A DNA stretch of 64,000 bases from the NCBI RefSeq assembly GCF_000247815.1, contig NC_021677.1:42692864-42756863 (forward strand). The letters run 5' to 3'. The notes under the pieces were generated by a model. The model saw only the letters and a program-made list of their open reading frames with translations, did no database searches and had not been told where the DNA came from. Positions 62,555-64,000 of this stretch are shown here, one piece after another; position 1 is the first letter of the stretch, and every line of letters begins with the position of its first letter. Source of the DNA: Ficedula albicollis. Lineage: Eukaryota; Chordata; Aves; Passeriformes; Muscicapidae. A program made the position numbers and the translations under genes.

Positions 62555-64000
62555 GTAAAGTGGCAAAATGAACAAAAGATCCAAGAGCAGCAGTTTTTTG
62601 TAGATTTTGTCGTGCATCAGATTTTGATAGCATATCCAGATGGCTGTAAAAGAAAAGCAAAAGATAGGTGTCTGAAACTGTGGCCTTTTCTCAGCAAATT
62701 TACCTTGTCTCTGCATTCAGCAGCAATGTTTTGATGTGCGTGTAAGACATGTCCTACTATCCTGTGTATGTGTTTTACTGCTGGAAGATCATCCCTCTAT
62801 AATCACACCATCTTTAAAAACCCAAGAATCTCTCATGCAGTATCCTTTTTCCTACATCTGCAAGTCTTTTGCTACAACTACTCTCATCAGAAATAGAAAA
62901 CTTATTTTATGCTACTCTTGGTGCCAGTGAGGCCCCTACACCTTTGTTTTCAATTGCTTTTTCCATTCTTCTGTGTTTTAATTATGTGTCCTCAGTGATG
63001 AGATTTTATCCTCTGAGAAATTGAACTGTTACTTTATATTTGTGATCCAGTTTTGAGATTCTGTGGAAAACATTGTAAAGAATAAATAATAATTCCATGG
63101 CATCTTTTCACTTTCTGGAAGATTTTCAGTATATATTTTTATGCTTTTAATTTGATTTTTATCATTTGATATTGGTTTTCCATCTTTCTTTTGCATCTCA
63201 TGTTTGTAGATTTTTATTTCTCTTCTTAGTCAGCATTGGCTCAATATTTTCATATTCAAATTTGAAACTGTCTTCCTAAATCAGTCTAAGATAGTCACAG
63301 ATTTTCTTCATGTCTATTCCTGCTTAGCATTGTCAAATGCAGCTTTGTAGTATTTGGTAGGCAGTCTAAAGGAAAATGAAGAAGGAAATGTCAGAGCCAG
63401 ACCCACTAGCTAAGTAATAATGAATAATCAGTCCTTTACTTATTTACCCAAGCTTTTTTGTGTTAAGAAACAAAAGAAACCAGGTTGGAATTCTACAGGG
63501 AAATCAGGCTTTTGTGTAAGATTTAAAATGTGTGCTCCTCTCTGAATTCTACCTACATTGATTTTCATTCAATATCTTTTCTCTTTCTGTGTGCAGCATG
63601 TAAGTATATGTTTATTTAAAATATATATGTAGTATGTTTTATATAGTACTTTTGTCCTGTCCTTAGATTTTGATTGTAAGTCACTGTTCATTCCCAGTCT
63701 GAGAGAGTGTCTGAAGCATGGGATAATTTTTAATAATACATATATTATAAATTCCCTTCAACATAGAGTGAACTATTGAGTAGTGTCAGCAGAGTTCTAA
63801 ATTAAGTGTACGTGAGCCATACACTAGTTCTGGTTGCCTTAAAATCTGAAATAACACTTTCTGGAATGCTGTTTCTGGGAGTGTATTTTTTCTTTGTGGA
63901 AGGTCCTTGCAAAGCTTTATGAACACTATTTTCTCTGTCATAATGGCATAAAATATTATGACTGGTTAGTGGCAAAATACAGCAAAGCAAAGAATATTGT
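62555..64000. other. Unique AT-rich non-coding sequence
   Basis: No gene or transposon is recognised up to the window end. Short ATATAT strings occur near 63620. Confidence 0.5.

Overview
This window is non-coding vertebrate DNA, almost certainly from a bird. It is AT-rich and holds no long open reading frame. Every open frame is under about 175 codons, and none reads as a recognisable protein except a dead CR1 retrotransposon fragment. The clade call rests on CR1 LINE fragments in several stages of decay, a solo ERVL-type LTR that I match from memory to a family common in birds, and the absence of mammalian L1 or Alu sequence. The window is best read as a gene desert or the inside of a very large intron.

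Layout. Positions 1-6.2 kb hold short tandem duplications (1374, 2143, 4207), a young CR1 tail (2731-2843) and an old reverse-strand CR1 (about 6280-6690). Positions 6.7-15 kb are featureless unique sequence. Positions 15-20.2 kb hold three tandem duplications and a rearranged CR1. A 122-base C homopolymer sits at 22247-22368. CR1 copies lie at 24893-25190 (minus) and 25820-26490 (plus, reverse-transcriptase part, inactivated). Positions 30-38.7 kb are the most duplicated part: a 785-bp unit present twice at near-perfect identity (31320-32889) and a nested duplication (37519-38407). A 519-bp solo LTR with perfect 5-bp target-site duplications lies at 40081-40599. From 48 kb on there are two more tandem duplications, a T/C homopolymer composite, a fossil CR1 plus MIR-like SINE near 54 kb, and two diverged copies of an unnamed repeat of about 125 bp.

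There is no operon-like or gene-network structure to describe. The main unexplained signal is the number of short head-to-tail duplications: about 15 loci, mostly 53-114 bp period, of differing ages. One duplication carries an exon-like segment with good splice signals in both copies. I found no new biological system. Four exon-like segments are reported as weak candidates that need RNA or comparative evidence.
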